From contig KN832555.1 in the NCBI GenBank assembly GCA_000827205.1, positions 2,178,179 to 2,242,178 of the forward strand: DNA of 64,000 bases. Reading direction: 5' to 3'. Each line of letters starts with the position of its first letter. The stretch's first letter is position 1. The DNA comes from Plicaturopsis crispa FD-325 SS-3 (Eukaryota > Basidiomycota > Agaricomycetes > Amylocorticiales > Amylocorticiaceae). The notes below the pieces were generated by a model, which worked only from the letters and a program-made list of their open reading frames with translations, was not told the DNA's origin and ran no database searches. Both the position numbers and the translations under genes were made by a program. Shown in pieces: positions 12,201 through 23,770 of the stretch.

Positions 12201-13360
12201 CCTATATCTGCGACCAAAGCTGATACGCCGTGCGCTCCACCCGCCTCAAGGGATGCTAGGAACGCCGCACCACGCATAGAGTTGGTTGGACCTGAAGAGC
12301 TAGAGGACCATAGTGAGTGATTTGCGAATCGAGAATGTAACAACGTAATAAGTTGACAGACTAACAATGTACGGATCGGCAAACGTGCCGCCTGCGCGCA
12401 GTTTAGCAACGTTCCGTCGTTACTCGTGATGAACACGGGGCATGTCAGCCGGAGAGCACGGGCGGCGTCCTGAAAACCCAGGACCGTCTTTCTTGCATAT
12501 CGCAGGAGGGAAGCGTTCAGGATTGCAGCATTCTCGCGCTCGAGTAAGCCGATATGGGCAACATCCTTCGAGCATACGACCTGGACGTCCTTCAGGATCT
12601 CCTTCAGGATCGCGGCAGCGTGTTCTTCTTGCTTTAGCTCGAAATCGATGGGCGCGTAGACGGACACGATGGCTACGGCACGAATATTCTGAACCCCGAT
12701 CCGTTTGAGATGCATTCAAACATACAGGCATTTATACTCACCTGCTTGCGAATTTCGCGGGCTGCATCCTCTATTTCGGCCTTGTCGACGGGAGATATCT
12801 CGGAACCGTCAATCTGGAGGCCGCCAGAAAGCAGAAAGTGTGGTCCCTCAAGAACTGTGAAACATAATATAAGTAGAGATATAAAAATTGAAGCGATCGT
12901 CGTACGATCTCTTAAGTCACGCGGGAAGCCTACGAATGGTGGAGTGCCTCTGCTGAAAGGACCACATAAACGGATGACAGCGACCTTGTCGAGGCGGCGA
13001 GGATCTCTTTCAATGAGGGCGTTGACGAAGTGCTATGTTGCGATTCTTTCAGTACGAACTTGTATAGACCGGAAAAGAGGCACGCACTGTTGTACCAATA
13101 GAAAGGGCTTGGATGTGGGCGGTGTTTTGGGCATGCTCGAGAACGCGTTGAACAGCATTCTGGATGCCTAGGGTGACGTCTGAGGTAGTGAGGTGCTTCG
13201 CAGATGCGAGAACGAGGCCACGACGAGGACCAGGAGAGAGATCGAGAAGGACGGCATCCCTGGGAAGCAGGAGTCAGGTAGGTTTCTCTCCCGGTTCTCT
13301 GCGTACTCACGTATTCGTTCCTCCGACGTCGACACCTAAACGCAAGGCTGGGCTGCTCAT
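9254..13360 (-). CDS. hydantoinase/oxoprolinase A - DUF917 fusion protein
   Basis: Large cytosolic amidohydrolase-like protein of roughly 1000 residues, split by many short introns. The N-terminus MSSPALRLGVDVGGTNTDAV is the start of the Hydant_A_N domain (actin-like ATPase fold), then IQALSIGTTHFVNAL and VAVIRLCGPFSRG. The Hydantoinase_A domain follows: NAAILNASLL, VFITSNDGTL, SGPTNSMRGAAFL, ADIGGTTTD, SIGLGGGSIVR and PVYLVGGGSILAPDF. After EIDLEWIAEGCYVLGCGGGG comes DUF917: EIGGGNGM, DIPVVDGDFMGRAYP-like, a long middle, and an end GVYSKPRSVIDEFKWV. The family opens cyclic amides (hydantoins, 5-oxoproline-like rings) with ATP; DUF917 has no settled function but is repeatedly linked to hydantoinases. 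The fused arrangement is known in fungi. Divergent from the aldo-keto reductase across 280 bases. Confidence 0.88.
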
Positions 13361-13640
13361 GTTTTCTGTCTGCGATTGTGTTGGTGTAGATATCGCCAAA
13401 ACGGTGTGAGGACAGATTCGGCAAGACGTTTTATATTGGTGCTGCGATGCCTGCGGCTATAGGCTAACATTGACATGGTGGAAGTAGAGAAAGATAAAGA
13501 GAAGCCGCGACCAAGCCGCCCACCACCAGCCACCACTGTGACAGCCACCGTTGATTGGTTCAAATTGCCACCACCTTGTCCTCCTCGATAACGATAAAGT
13601 CCAGGATGGTCATCGCAAAAATGTTCATCGCATCGCAGCT

Positions 13641-15087
<1,447 letters not shown>

Positions 15088-15395
15088 TGTATTTCTGCTG
15101 CTTCGTTGAATCCCATGCTGTTCTATTCGCCCTTACTGTACTTGCAAATGGATGTCGAGCTGAAATGCCACTCAAATGATGAACGGTTTACAGTCAAACA
15201 CGCCGGAAGAAGGGTTTGCAAGGCTCCAACAGTGACTTTAAGTATGCAATGTTACACGATGGTATCGGTGGTAAGTACTACAATATCATAGTTGGATCCT
15301 CCTTATGTTACACTAAGAAGCGACATAATCTACTTTAGTTATAATACTAAATGTTCTGACCGGCTTGTGTGCATACTGGGCACTATCTGCGGCAT
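15088..15395. other. intergenic, convergent 3' ends
   Basis: AT-rich spacer between the stop codons of the aldo-keto reductase and the RecQ helicase; nothing recognised. Confidence 0.5.
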
Positions 15396-18300
15396 TTAAT
15401 ACCTGCCCCCTCGGCCACGCGCACGCTTGTATCCACCGCCACTACTACCGCCCCGCCCACCTCGTGATTTGTACCCCCCAGAGCTGTACGAGGAACTTTG
15501 CGAATACGTTCTCTTCGTGCCTGCTGTGCTTGCACTCGCGGTCGCCACCTCGCTCTTCGCATACCCCGCCTTCTTGCACTCCTTGTCGAACGTCTCCACC
15601 AGCACCCCGAAGTCGCACTCGACTAACGACCCGAACAGCGGGTGCGCGGTGGACCACTTGCCCGCGGTCAACCGTGGGGAGGTGATCCCGAACGCCATGC
15701 GCGCGAGCAGCCGCGGGTCGTCACGCTCTGGGCACGCGTTAAGGATGGCTTTGATCTTCGCCGGCGGCGGAACGGTTTGGGCTTGGGACTTGAAGGTGAC
15801 CGCCTCACCGGTGGTGCAGAATGAGCACAGCCCGCAGAGCCCGCCGTTCACAGCGTCAGTGTCACCAAAGTAGGCCGCGAGTGAGGCCGCGAGGCCTGCG
15901 AAATGCCGGGGTAGTAAGTCAGATGTGAATATGGATCCAAGGGTATGACGGGGTACGTACAATCGTCAGCTGTAGCGAACTCGATGACTTGGCGTAACTT
16001 CTGGATAGCTTCTTCTTCGCGGTCAACCATGCGTTTGAACATCATTTCCGTTACGTCGCCTATCTCCGCATTGGTCTTTGGGAGAGGTTTGAGCACGGCG
16101 TACCGCTGCAGGAGAGTGGGTCAGTACTTGACCCGTTGACTGGCGAGGAGGACAATGTTGCTCACCGCCCGGACTTGGGATGCCTTAGTAGTAATGAGGT
16201 CTAGAGACGAGGTCGTCAGTGAAAGTTCGTTGCTTTATTGTAGGCAGAGCGGACCGGAAAGCTCCCAATTGCTGATTTGTTTCGCTAGGTCAGCCCTGTC
16301 TACACCCGACGACGCAGCCGCAGTCACAACATCGATCTGCCAATGGCCCGTCAGTATCGTAAACGCTTAGACCACGAAGATGGGCATTTTCAGAGGATCT
16401 TCTTACCTGATAACCATTTGGTTTCCGTGTCCAGTAATTCCGGACCGCCTTCGCAGGTGCCGACTGGTCTGCCATGACCTTCCTCCAGCCCTCGGCCGTA
16501 CGTTCGGAGATGTCATACACTGAATAGTAGGGTGTGACAGCACGAATGTACCCGTAGTCGAGCTCCAGCTGGGCATAACAGAGACCTAGAACATTGGACT
16601 AAATATTGCCAGTTAGATGACAGTCACGTCCATTGTGCATAAGCGCATCCTTACTCGGATATCGTAACTGAAACGATATTGCATCAGCGCCTAAATCCAG
16701 GAGGGGAACGACTGCAATGGATGGACAACGTACACCTTCGATTGCTGGTAAAGATTGAAATCGATAGTACCGTCCTTGGAGGGTGCCTTCAAGGCGACCT
16801 CCTGCAGCCACAAATGCAAATCTTTCTTCGAGCACGTGTCACCGCGTCCGAAGCCTTCCAGGATGGGTATGTCTGGGGCAGAGAGGAACATGAGGCAAGT
16901 AGAGGGCAGTCCATCACGACCCGCACGGCCAACTTCTTGGGAATACCCCTCGAGTGTCTTCGGCATGTGGAAATGAACGATCTATGGGCACGCGGGTTGA
17001 GAACTACAGACCGGTAAAGTCTCAAAAGTGGAGTTACCTGACGAATATTAGCTAGGTACATGGAAGTCTGGTTAGCGATACGCCCTACATGCCAGGGAAG
17101 AGGCCCACATTTATCAATGCCCATTCCGAACGCGATGGTAGCACAGACGATGCCTTTGTCCGACTCCATGAACGCATTCTGCACCTCCTCGCGTTTCTCC
17201 GAGGGCATGCCCGCGTGATACACGAGCGGCTCGAGCCCGTGCGGGCGCAGAGCGTTGGCGACGTCATCCGCGTGCCGCTGCAGGGTGACATACACAATGG
17301 CAGGCCCTGTGCGCGCCTTCAAAAACGGTATAAGGCGATCCATTTTGTTCTGGAAAGTGTCCGCAACGGCAACTTGGAAAGCCAGGCTGCCCGGAAGTGT
17401 CAGTTGTGCGCATTTATACAGTAACGCTGCCACGTACTTGGGGCGATATACCGGAATGCGGAATACACCCTCCTTTTCGATGAAGAAGGACTTGCAGATG
17501 TCGTCTGCAACGGTTGTAGTAGCTGTAGCTGTCAGACATAAAACGCGTTCCACATCCTGCTCCTCCGCAAAACGTGCAATCTTGAGATCTTCGTTGGTCG
17601 TGTTAGCATTAGCATACTGATTTTGAGGACTGTCACTTACATTCAGGTCGGAAACTTGCACCCCACTAGGAACGGACTACTTCAGGGCTGATAGATAGTA
17701 CCGGAGCACCAGGAATCCTACCTGGGATATACAATGCGATTCGTCGACCGCTAGCAATGATATTTTGACGCGGCTCATCATGTTTATGAAGCCCTCGTTG
17801 TTCAGCCTAAGAAGAGAACGCGTGTCAGCTCCAGTTTCGAGTCGATACAGAAAAAACATGCTCGCCTCTCTGGAGCAACGTATAAAATCTGTACATATTT
17901 TCAGCAGGCCAATGACGACGGCGAAGCGCACGCGACATTACCTTCATAGCTCCCGACAGAACTTCTTGCTTCACCCACGATGCGTGCTCCATGCCCTGCG
18001 TACTGTCCAGCTTGGCAGCCTTGACTCCGCGGTTGACAAGCGCATCGACTTGATCCGTCATTAAAGCGATTAATGGTGAGATTACAAGGGTCAAGCCCTG
18101 CGAGAGAGATTGGCTTATTAGGTAGGAGGATCAGCACAGTGACTCACATCGAGGCAGAGTGCCGGGACTTGATAAGTCAAACTCTTTCCACCTGTTTCCG
18201 CGCGTCAATTGATAGCGCACTGGTGATCATCATCCGACGCGTACCTCCGGTGGGGAACAGCACTAGGGCGTTCTCATTCTTCACAAGAAGTCGTTCTATG

Positions 18301-18423
18301 ACCTTTGGAGATACTTCAGCGCGTAGCAGCAGTACAGGGTCAAATGGCGCGTACCGCTTCCTGGTCGAGACGGAACGCTTCGTGACCAAAAACGTCCTTC
18401 AAGACTTGGTGCGCGTTCTCCAT
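15396..18423 (-). CDS. RecQ-family DNA helicase
   Basis: 3'-5' ATP-dependent DNA helicase acting in recombination and replication repair. The start MENAHQVLKDVFGHEAFRLDQEA matches the RecQ motif 0 region (Phe...Arg...Gln). Walker A reads FPTGGGKSLTYQVPA across an intron, motif II is AVDESHCISQWG (a DESH variant of DEAH), motif III LCLTATAT, motif IV AIVYVTLQRHADDVA, motif V ATIAFGMGIDK and motif VI SQEVGRAGRDG. A zinc-binding/RQC-like part follows, with GLCGLCSFC near the end, and a last exon rich in RGG/GGYK repeats that may bind nucleic acid. About 14 introns. Size and the short C-terminus resemble RecQ1-like rather than Sgs1/BLM proteins; I am not sure of the subfamily. Confidence 0.9.
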
Positions 18424-18616
18424 GGCAGCTCTCCGTTAAACAGTTCAGGAGCTGTAATGAGTATTCCTGGCGCTGTGTAGCGCAGACAAACAGAGTTTTC
18501 AAGGCTTGTTTAGATGGACTTATGGAGGATTGTGGTGGTCAGGTCTGAGATTGCTAGACCTGGTGGCTGAACGACGATCTTTATTTACGCGTTATTTGCA
18601 CTTTGTGGCGCGGCTT

Positions 18617-19274
18617 TCTTCTTACTCTCATTGGGGGGTCTCAACGCCTGCCAAAATAAAAGCCCCGAGCGTACTTTCCCACGACGTACTATAACGAGAA
18701 ATGCCGAACCTTGCCGTGCTTTACACTTTGCCGAAAGTTCGGCATGTGAAGACGCGCCCGCCACCGCGAGCGCGCCACCGAGAAAAATGTCGACTCTTTT
18801 ACCACTCGACACAGCACTTTTTGCGACAAGTTTGAGTGATGAAAGTTGCTCAGAATGACCATCTAATGAAAGTCTTCGGAGTAGAATTTTAAAATTTGGT
18901 CCCATCCCTTCGAAGTAATGTCTCAGTTGGCAAGTTTGAAAGAATGAGGCCGAAAATAAAAAATCTGTCCCGAAGACTTTGCTCTATGCACATTTAGGAG
19001 TAGGATACACATTTTACATCAAGCAAAACAATTGAGGGGAAGTTGGTATAAGTTGACCTCGATGGCGGGCATTTGGCTGCCTTTGGGCGAGCATTGAGTG
19101 ATTACGTACAACGATTTCTCGCCTGAACGCGACATGCTCACCCAAATGCCCGCCATCGAGGTCAAGTTATATCAACTTCCCCTCAACCGTTTTGCTCGAA
19201 ATAAAATGTGGGTCCTACTCTCAAATGTGCATAGAGCAAAGTCTTCGGAACAGATTTTTTGTTTTCGGCCTCAT
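18617..19274. repeat. 658-base segment repeated exactly at 20356-21013 (copy 1)
   Basis: Every base matches 20356-21013 (offset 1739). The identity includes about 15 bases of non-element flank left of the element start, which a simple transposition would not copy. Best read as an assembly duplication around the gap. Confidence 0.85.
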
Positions 19275-19577
19275 GCTTTCAAACTTGCCAACTGAGACAT
19301 TACTTCGGAGGGATGGGACCAAATTTTAAAATTCTACTCCGAAGACTTTCATTAGACGGTCATTCTGAGCAACTTTCGTCACTCAAACTTGTCGCAAAAT
19401 GTGCTGTGTCGAGTGGTAAAAGAGTCGACATTTTTCTTGGTGGCGCGCTCGCGCGTCGCCGTCGCCGCCGCACTAGAATTGTAACTCCGACGTGCTGGGT
19501 CTGAATATGTCGCGAATCGCGGGGCTTGAAGCACCACGTGGCCTGTACAGTTTGCGAACAGGGATTGAGACCCCCCA
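18632..19577 (+). mobile_element. 946-base palindromic (foldback/MITE-like) DNA element, copy 1
   Basis: Terminal inverted repeat TGGGGGGTCTCAA at the left matches the right end (...TTGAGACCCCCCA). Two longer inverted arms of about 311 bases at 18766-19076 and 19142-19452 are roughly 94% alike and separated by about 65 bases, so the element could fold into one long hairpin. No transposase is encoded; short open frames are just the two arms read through. The left flank is CTCTCAT, but the right flank begins CGTGTAC, so this copy has no target-site duplication. Its right third differs from copy 2 at several positions. Together this suggests a chimera of two copies joined during assembly. Strand is arbitrary. 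Confidence 0.75.
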
Positions 19578-20063
19578 CGTGTACCATTGCTGTGAGATGT
19601 ATTTTAGCCTGCGAGTCTTTTTCTGCTGCATGAAATGCAAAAGCTACATCATGATGCGCTCGGTCGAGTTGGCATCACTTACGCGGGTGGTTGGGGGTGG
19701 TTGGTCGTTCGACACTGTCTGCCATGACATACATGACAGGTAGACAGTGGACCTGGTGCCCGTTATTTTGACGCACTGGGAGACTCTGAGTGAAACAAAA
19801 GCTTTCTAGTGGTACACATCAGGAAAAAGTTTTGGTGTCTGAGAGGCTCTGACATGTCTCTCAGAGCTCTCAGGCTCTCAGACACCAGGATTGTAAGCAC
19901 ACCCAAGCAGTTCCCTTTTATGGGAATTCTACCGTCGGAAGGCGTTTTACCGCCTTTTACGCTGCGATTTTTCTAAGTCCCACTGAAAGTGAGCTTGTTT
20001 TTTCTAAGTCCCTCCGAAAGTTGGACTTAGAGAAATTTTCGGGCTCGAATCGATTCCAAAAAT

Positions 20064-20133
20064 GTGCAGCCCGGGAATCGAACTCTCCAGATGACAGAAA
20101 GTCTGATGCCCATAACCATTACACCATATGTCC
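20064..20133 (-). pseudogene. degraded tRNA-like Pol III unit
   Basis: On the minus strand an A box (TGGTGTAATGG, 20126-20116, perfect match to TRGYNNARNNG) and a B box (AGTTCGATTCC, 20084-20074, one mismatch) lie at tRNA-like spacing, and a run of five T follows directly (20062-20058). The anticodon region resembles tRNA-Gln (ATCAGACTTT). The acceptor stem pairs at only about 3 of 7 positions and the T stem at 2 of 5, so it is not a working tRNA. It may be a tRNA pseudogene or the head of a SINE. Confidence 0.45.
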
Positions 20134-20187
20134 GATGAGATTTGTCTTTCTCAGAGCCCTATAAACCCAAATTCTTATACCTAACAG

Positions 20188-20325
20188 ACCCTAACCCTAA
20201 CCACCGAGCAATAATAAACCTTACCCTAACCCCCTAACCCTAACCTCTAGCCCTAACCCTAACCTGCTAACCCTAACCTCTAACCCTAACCCCCTAACCC
20301 TAACCTCTAACCCAAACCCTAACCC
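20188..20325. repeat. interstitial telomere-like repeats (CCCTAA)n
   Basis: About a dozen CCCTAA units, in runs of one or two separated by CC, CCT or similar spacers, so the array is imperfect. It matches the TTAGGG telomere repeat of most filamentous fungi. It runs almost to the gap. On this strand CCCTAA is the orientation of a left chromosome end, opposite to what a contig ending here at its right side should show. Confidence 0.85.
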
Positions 20326-20335
20326 GCCCCGCCGC

Positions 20336-20355
20336 NNNNNNNNNNNNNNNNNNNN
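20336..20355. other. assembly gap (20 N)
   Basis: Twenty unknown bases joining the telomere-like repeats to the second element copy. The true size of the gap is unknown. Confidence 0.99.
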
Positions 20356-21013
20356 TCTTCTTACTCTCATTGGGGGGTCTCAACGCCTGCCAAAATAAAA
20401 GCCCCGAGCGTACTTTCCCACGACGTACTATAACGAGAAATGCCGAACCTTGCCGTGCTTTACACTTTGCCGAAAGTTCGGCATGTGAAGACGCGCCCGC
20501 CACCGCGAGCGCGCCACCGAGAAAAATGTCGACTCTTTTACCACTCGACACAGCACTTTTTGCGACAAGTTTGAGTGATGAAAGTTGCTCAGAATGACCA
20601 TCTAATGAAAGTCTTCGGAGTAGAATTTTAAAATTTGGTCCCATCCCTTCGAAGTAATGTCTCAGTTGGCAAGTTTGAAAGAATGAGGCCGAAAATAAAA
20701 AATCTGTCCCGAAGACTTTGCTCTATGCACATTTAGGAGTAGGATACACATTTTACATCAAGCAAAACAATTGAGGGGAAGTTGGTATAAGTTGACCTCG
20801 ATGGCGGGCATTTGGCTGCCTTTGGGCGAGCATTGAGTGATTACGTACAACGATTTCTCGCCTGAACGCGACATGCTCACCCAAATGCCCGCCATCGAGG
20901 TCAAGTTATATCAACTTCCCCTCAACCGTTTTGCTCGAAATAAAATGTGGGTCCTACTCTCAAATGTGCATAGAGCAAAGTCTTCGGAACAGATTTTTTG
21001 TTTTCGGCCTCAT
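20356..21013. repeat. 658-base segment repeated exactly at 18617-19274 (copy 2)
   Basis: Begins right after the gap and is identical to the RecQ-side sequence, including the TCTTCTTACTCTCA flank that lies outside the element. Confidence 0.85.
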
Positions 21014-21316
21014 TCTTTCAAACTTGCCAACTGAGACATTACTTCGGAGGGATGGGACCAAATTTTAAAATTCTACTCCGAAGACTTTCATTAGATGGTC
21101 ATTCTGAGCAACTTTCATCACTCAAACTTGTCGCAAAATGTGCTGTGTCGAGTGGTAAAAGAGTCGACATTTTTGCAGGCGCGTCCCTCGCGCGTCGCCG
21201 TCGCCGCCGCACTAGAATTGTAACTCCGACGTGCTGGGTCCGAATATGTGGCGAATCGCGGGGTTTGAAGCACCACGTGGCCTGTACAGTTTGCGAACAG
21301 GGACTGAGACCCCCCA
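20371..21316 (+). mobile_element. 946-base palindromic DNA element, copy 2 (with target-site duplication)
   Basis: Same structure as copy 1, with terminal TGGGGGGTCTCAA repeats and two long inverted arms. It is flanked by CTCTCAT on both sides (20364-20370 and 21317-21323), a 7-base target-site duplication; if the outermost A/T pair is assigned to the host it becomes the 8-base ACTCTCAT. An 8-base duplication would fit hAT-type elements. No coding capacity. This copy, with the left flank it shares with the RecQ side, is probably the one really present at this locus. Confidence 0.8.
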
Positions 21317-21323
21317 CTCTCAT

Positions 21324-22359
21324 CATCCCTCCAAACAAAATGCACCGAAACTCCGTGGCAGTTGCATCTCTGCGAAGCGGTGCTATCCTTAAAACTCTGA
21401 TGAATCGTACTCGACATCTCGTCTTATCAGCACGACAGTGACGAGCTTGAAGCTCGGCGTGTTTCGTTCTGCACTTGTGCGTTATGCCAGAGACGCAGCG
21501 CAGATTTGCGTCCGTGGTCACACAGAAAACAGGCGAGCAATCTATCTATTGAGTACACTATGCGTGTCCTGTTCACCGTGGGCTCAGAGCTCAAGTCCCC
21601 ATCGGCGGTCGCGGTACGTTATCTTGTTATGCGTAAGCTTGGAGGAGGCTGAATGGAGGCTCACTACACAGACACAGAATTGTACCAATGATAATAATAA
21701 GTGTGGGATCACTCTACCCCACCACTGTGTCCTGTCCAATGCGCCGTACAGCAACAAATTCCGTTACTCATGAGTATTACTTACCACTGCCTACTCATTT
21801 GTGCCAGACTGATGTCACTGGTAGCAGTGCCGTTTCAATCAGCCATTCCGTCTGCCGTGCGCGCCAAGACCTTGCATGCACAGCTGCAGGCCCGTAAAGC
21901 GCGTCGATGGCTTCAGCACCATCGCCAACGCCACATATATCTGAGACCGAGGACAAAGCAGTCATTGCAGCTGGTGCATTCAAGGAAATTGCAAGTAGCC
22001 TATGTAAATAAACATGTACTCAAGACCAACACGGAATATAGTTACTTCGCCGCGTACCAAACCATCATTGCAACAAGAGGAAGGTCGAGAGCAGAAATTA
22101 AGTAAAGGGACGCAAGCCGGGGCAAATTGAAAGCAGGAACAGTAGCGGTAGCGATAGTAAAAGGACATTCTAGTAAGTGATACACGGCGCCTGATATGTG
22201 AGGAGGCGATAAGCTGCTTTGTGTGGGAGGGTTACGGAGTTGAAGGCGGTCATAGACGGAGTGCACGGGATGCAGCGATGTCCGTCCAACGAGTCTCCGT
22301 TCCCCTTCCCACCGCCTCTCAGATAGTCCCTCCCATTCGTTTCTCTCTACAAACACGAC
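21324..22359. other. intergenic, right flank of the element
   Basis: About 1 kb with no supported large gene. A 34-codon open frame at 21907-22011 is listed separately. The sequence near 22040-22350 is the 3' side of the minus-strand gene that ends at 22360. Confidence 0.5.
21907..22011 (+). CDS. possible small ORF, 34 residues
   Basis: An uninterrupted short frame that would encode MASAPSPTPHISETEDKAVI and then AAGAFKEIASSLCK. The composition is protein-like (acidic middle, amphipathic Ala-rich end) but no family is recognised, there is no CaaX end, and a frame this short can occur by chance. No neighbouring gene suggests a role. Confidence 0.2.
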   Translation: MASAPSPTPHISETEDKAVIAAGAFKEIASSLCK

Positions 22360-23215
22360 TCACGCAGAGTCCATCGGTTCGGCGGCGATGTTCTGCTTGG
22401 AGAAAGCGTCGATCATGGCCTCTTGGTCTTTGCGCCTCCGATGCCGCCGCCTCCGGTCGTCCTTGATCACGCGTTCGATGCGGCGCCGCACCTTCGTGTG
22501 CGTCCGCGGGTCCGCCAGCGCTTGCTTGCACTTATAGCAGGCGAGCTCGATGCTCGCGAGTAGCCGCAGCGTTTCCGAGTTGTTTAGGGCCTGCAGTGCG
22601 ATAGTCAGTATAAATATGTTTGCGCCACAGTGAACGTACATTCAGGGACCACGACACCACGCGTGAACCTTCCACGCAGCCCACAACCACGAAATTACCA
22701 CGTTTCTCAGCTTGCAGATCAGAGCCCTGTGGTGAACGTCGTATCGGAAGTCCCACTATAAGACAACGCAGCGTGAACGCACCTCGCTGAAGACCGCTAT
22801 AGTCTTGCCCGAGGATACCGAGCGCACGACTGTACCGCCAAGTGAGCAACGCGCGGCGCAAGTTTGAGATGGCACACGACGTACCAACGCGAGACGATTG
22901 ACCGGTCATCTCCTGTGTAACAAGCCCTCGCCCTACGTACACCCAGGAGTCTTTTTCAGGTCTCCGTATATGCACCTTGACTGCAATATCTCGAAAATTG
23001 TCCCGCGGCTGGGGCACTTCCGCAGAAGCGCGCGGAATAGGCAGGGGTACTGGAGAGCAGGCCTCATTAGGAGGGAGTGCAATTAGTGGAAACACCGGCA
23101 TACCTGACATGCCAGGCAGGTCTGCAGACACGATCGGTGCTGGCGCTGGAGCAGGATGAGGTTGTGGCATTTCCATGGTGTCCATCGCCGAGTCGACCTC
23201 CATAGTAGCGTCCAT
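22360..23215 (-). CDS. conserved hypothetical protein with compact beta-rich domain and basic tail
   Basis: Four exons by eye. The N-terminus is Met/Pro-rich and probably disordered (MDATMEVDSAMDTMEMPQ, PAPAPAP). The centre, VKVHIRRPEKDSWVYVGRG, RVVVRSVSSGKTIAVFSEG and KRGNFVVVGCVEGSRVVSW, alternates like a small beta-barrel of PH/EVH1 size. A helix with SIELACYKCKQAL follows, then a very basic stretch (IERVIKDDRRRRHRRRKDQE) that could be a nuclear localisation or nucleic-acid-contact region. No enzyme motif is seen. I infer a nuclear basidiomycete-conserved protein but do not recognise a named family. The joins restore one frame cleanly, which supports a real gene. Confidence 0.75.
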
Positions 23216-23770
23216 CTAACGAAGCGAGCGCTAGCGTCAATATACGACGACACAGGTAGTGCAATGCAAAAGCTGTAGGGTATGTAGCTAGGGCTTATAT
23301 ATGAGAGGAGATGGGCGTTCGAGTTCAAGTTGTGAAGACGGTGGCCGTCGACGTCGTGCCTCCAATTCCAAGTCCACTCCAAGTCCCCTGCCGCCCCACG
23401 TGAACACAGTCGCGTTCAAGTTCACGCGTCTTGCAAGTCTTTCCACATTTTTATTTCTACGTTTCACTATTCTACTACACTCACTCCTTACCTTTGTTGG
23501 ATTCGTAGGTATGGATACGCTGATTTAGTGACGAATTGTCTGTCCAAAATAAATTCAAGAAATGTACCTCCTCAAAGGGCTGCGTCCTTTCACAAACGTA
23601 GCAAGTTACTTGACCATCGCCATGCTGCAAAACTGAAAGTAAATATATGCCACGAGTCCCCTTGCAAGGGCCAGCGGCCACCCATGGAAAGACGCATCGC
23701 AGACATATAAGGATGGCACCAAAACAGCGCAAGAAATCAAACAACCACCATCCCTCCACTGTCACCAGAA
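23216..23770. other. divergent intergenic region
   Basis: Between two divergent genes of unknown function. Pyrimidine-rich stretches around 23440-23490 resemble fungal core promoters. Overlapping short frames on both strands show no family content. Confidence 0.4.

Larger units (their letters stand above)
19578..20335. other. gene-free subtelomere-like segment
   Basis: No coding region seen. It holds a 12-base inverted repeat (19834-19845 with 19875-19886), a short hairpin built on TCTAAGTCC near 20012-20035, the tRNA-like relic at 20064-20133 and telomere-like repeats at 20188-20325, and it stops at the gap. Composition and content differ from the gene-dense sequence on either side. Confidence 0.6.

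Noticed and set aside
18585-21521. Open frames of 65-147 codons inside the palindromic element
   Set aside because: The same peptides appear from both arms in mirror image, so they reflect repeat structure, not genes.
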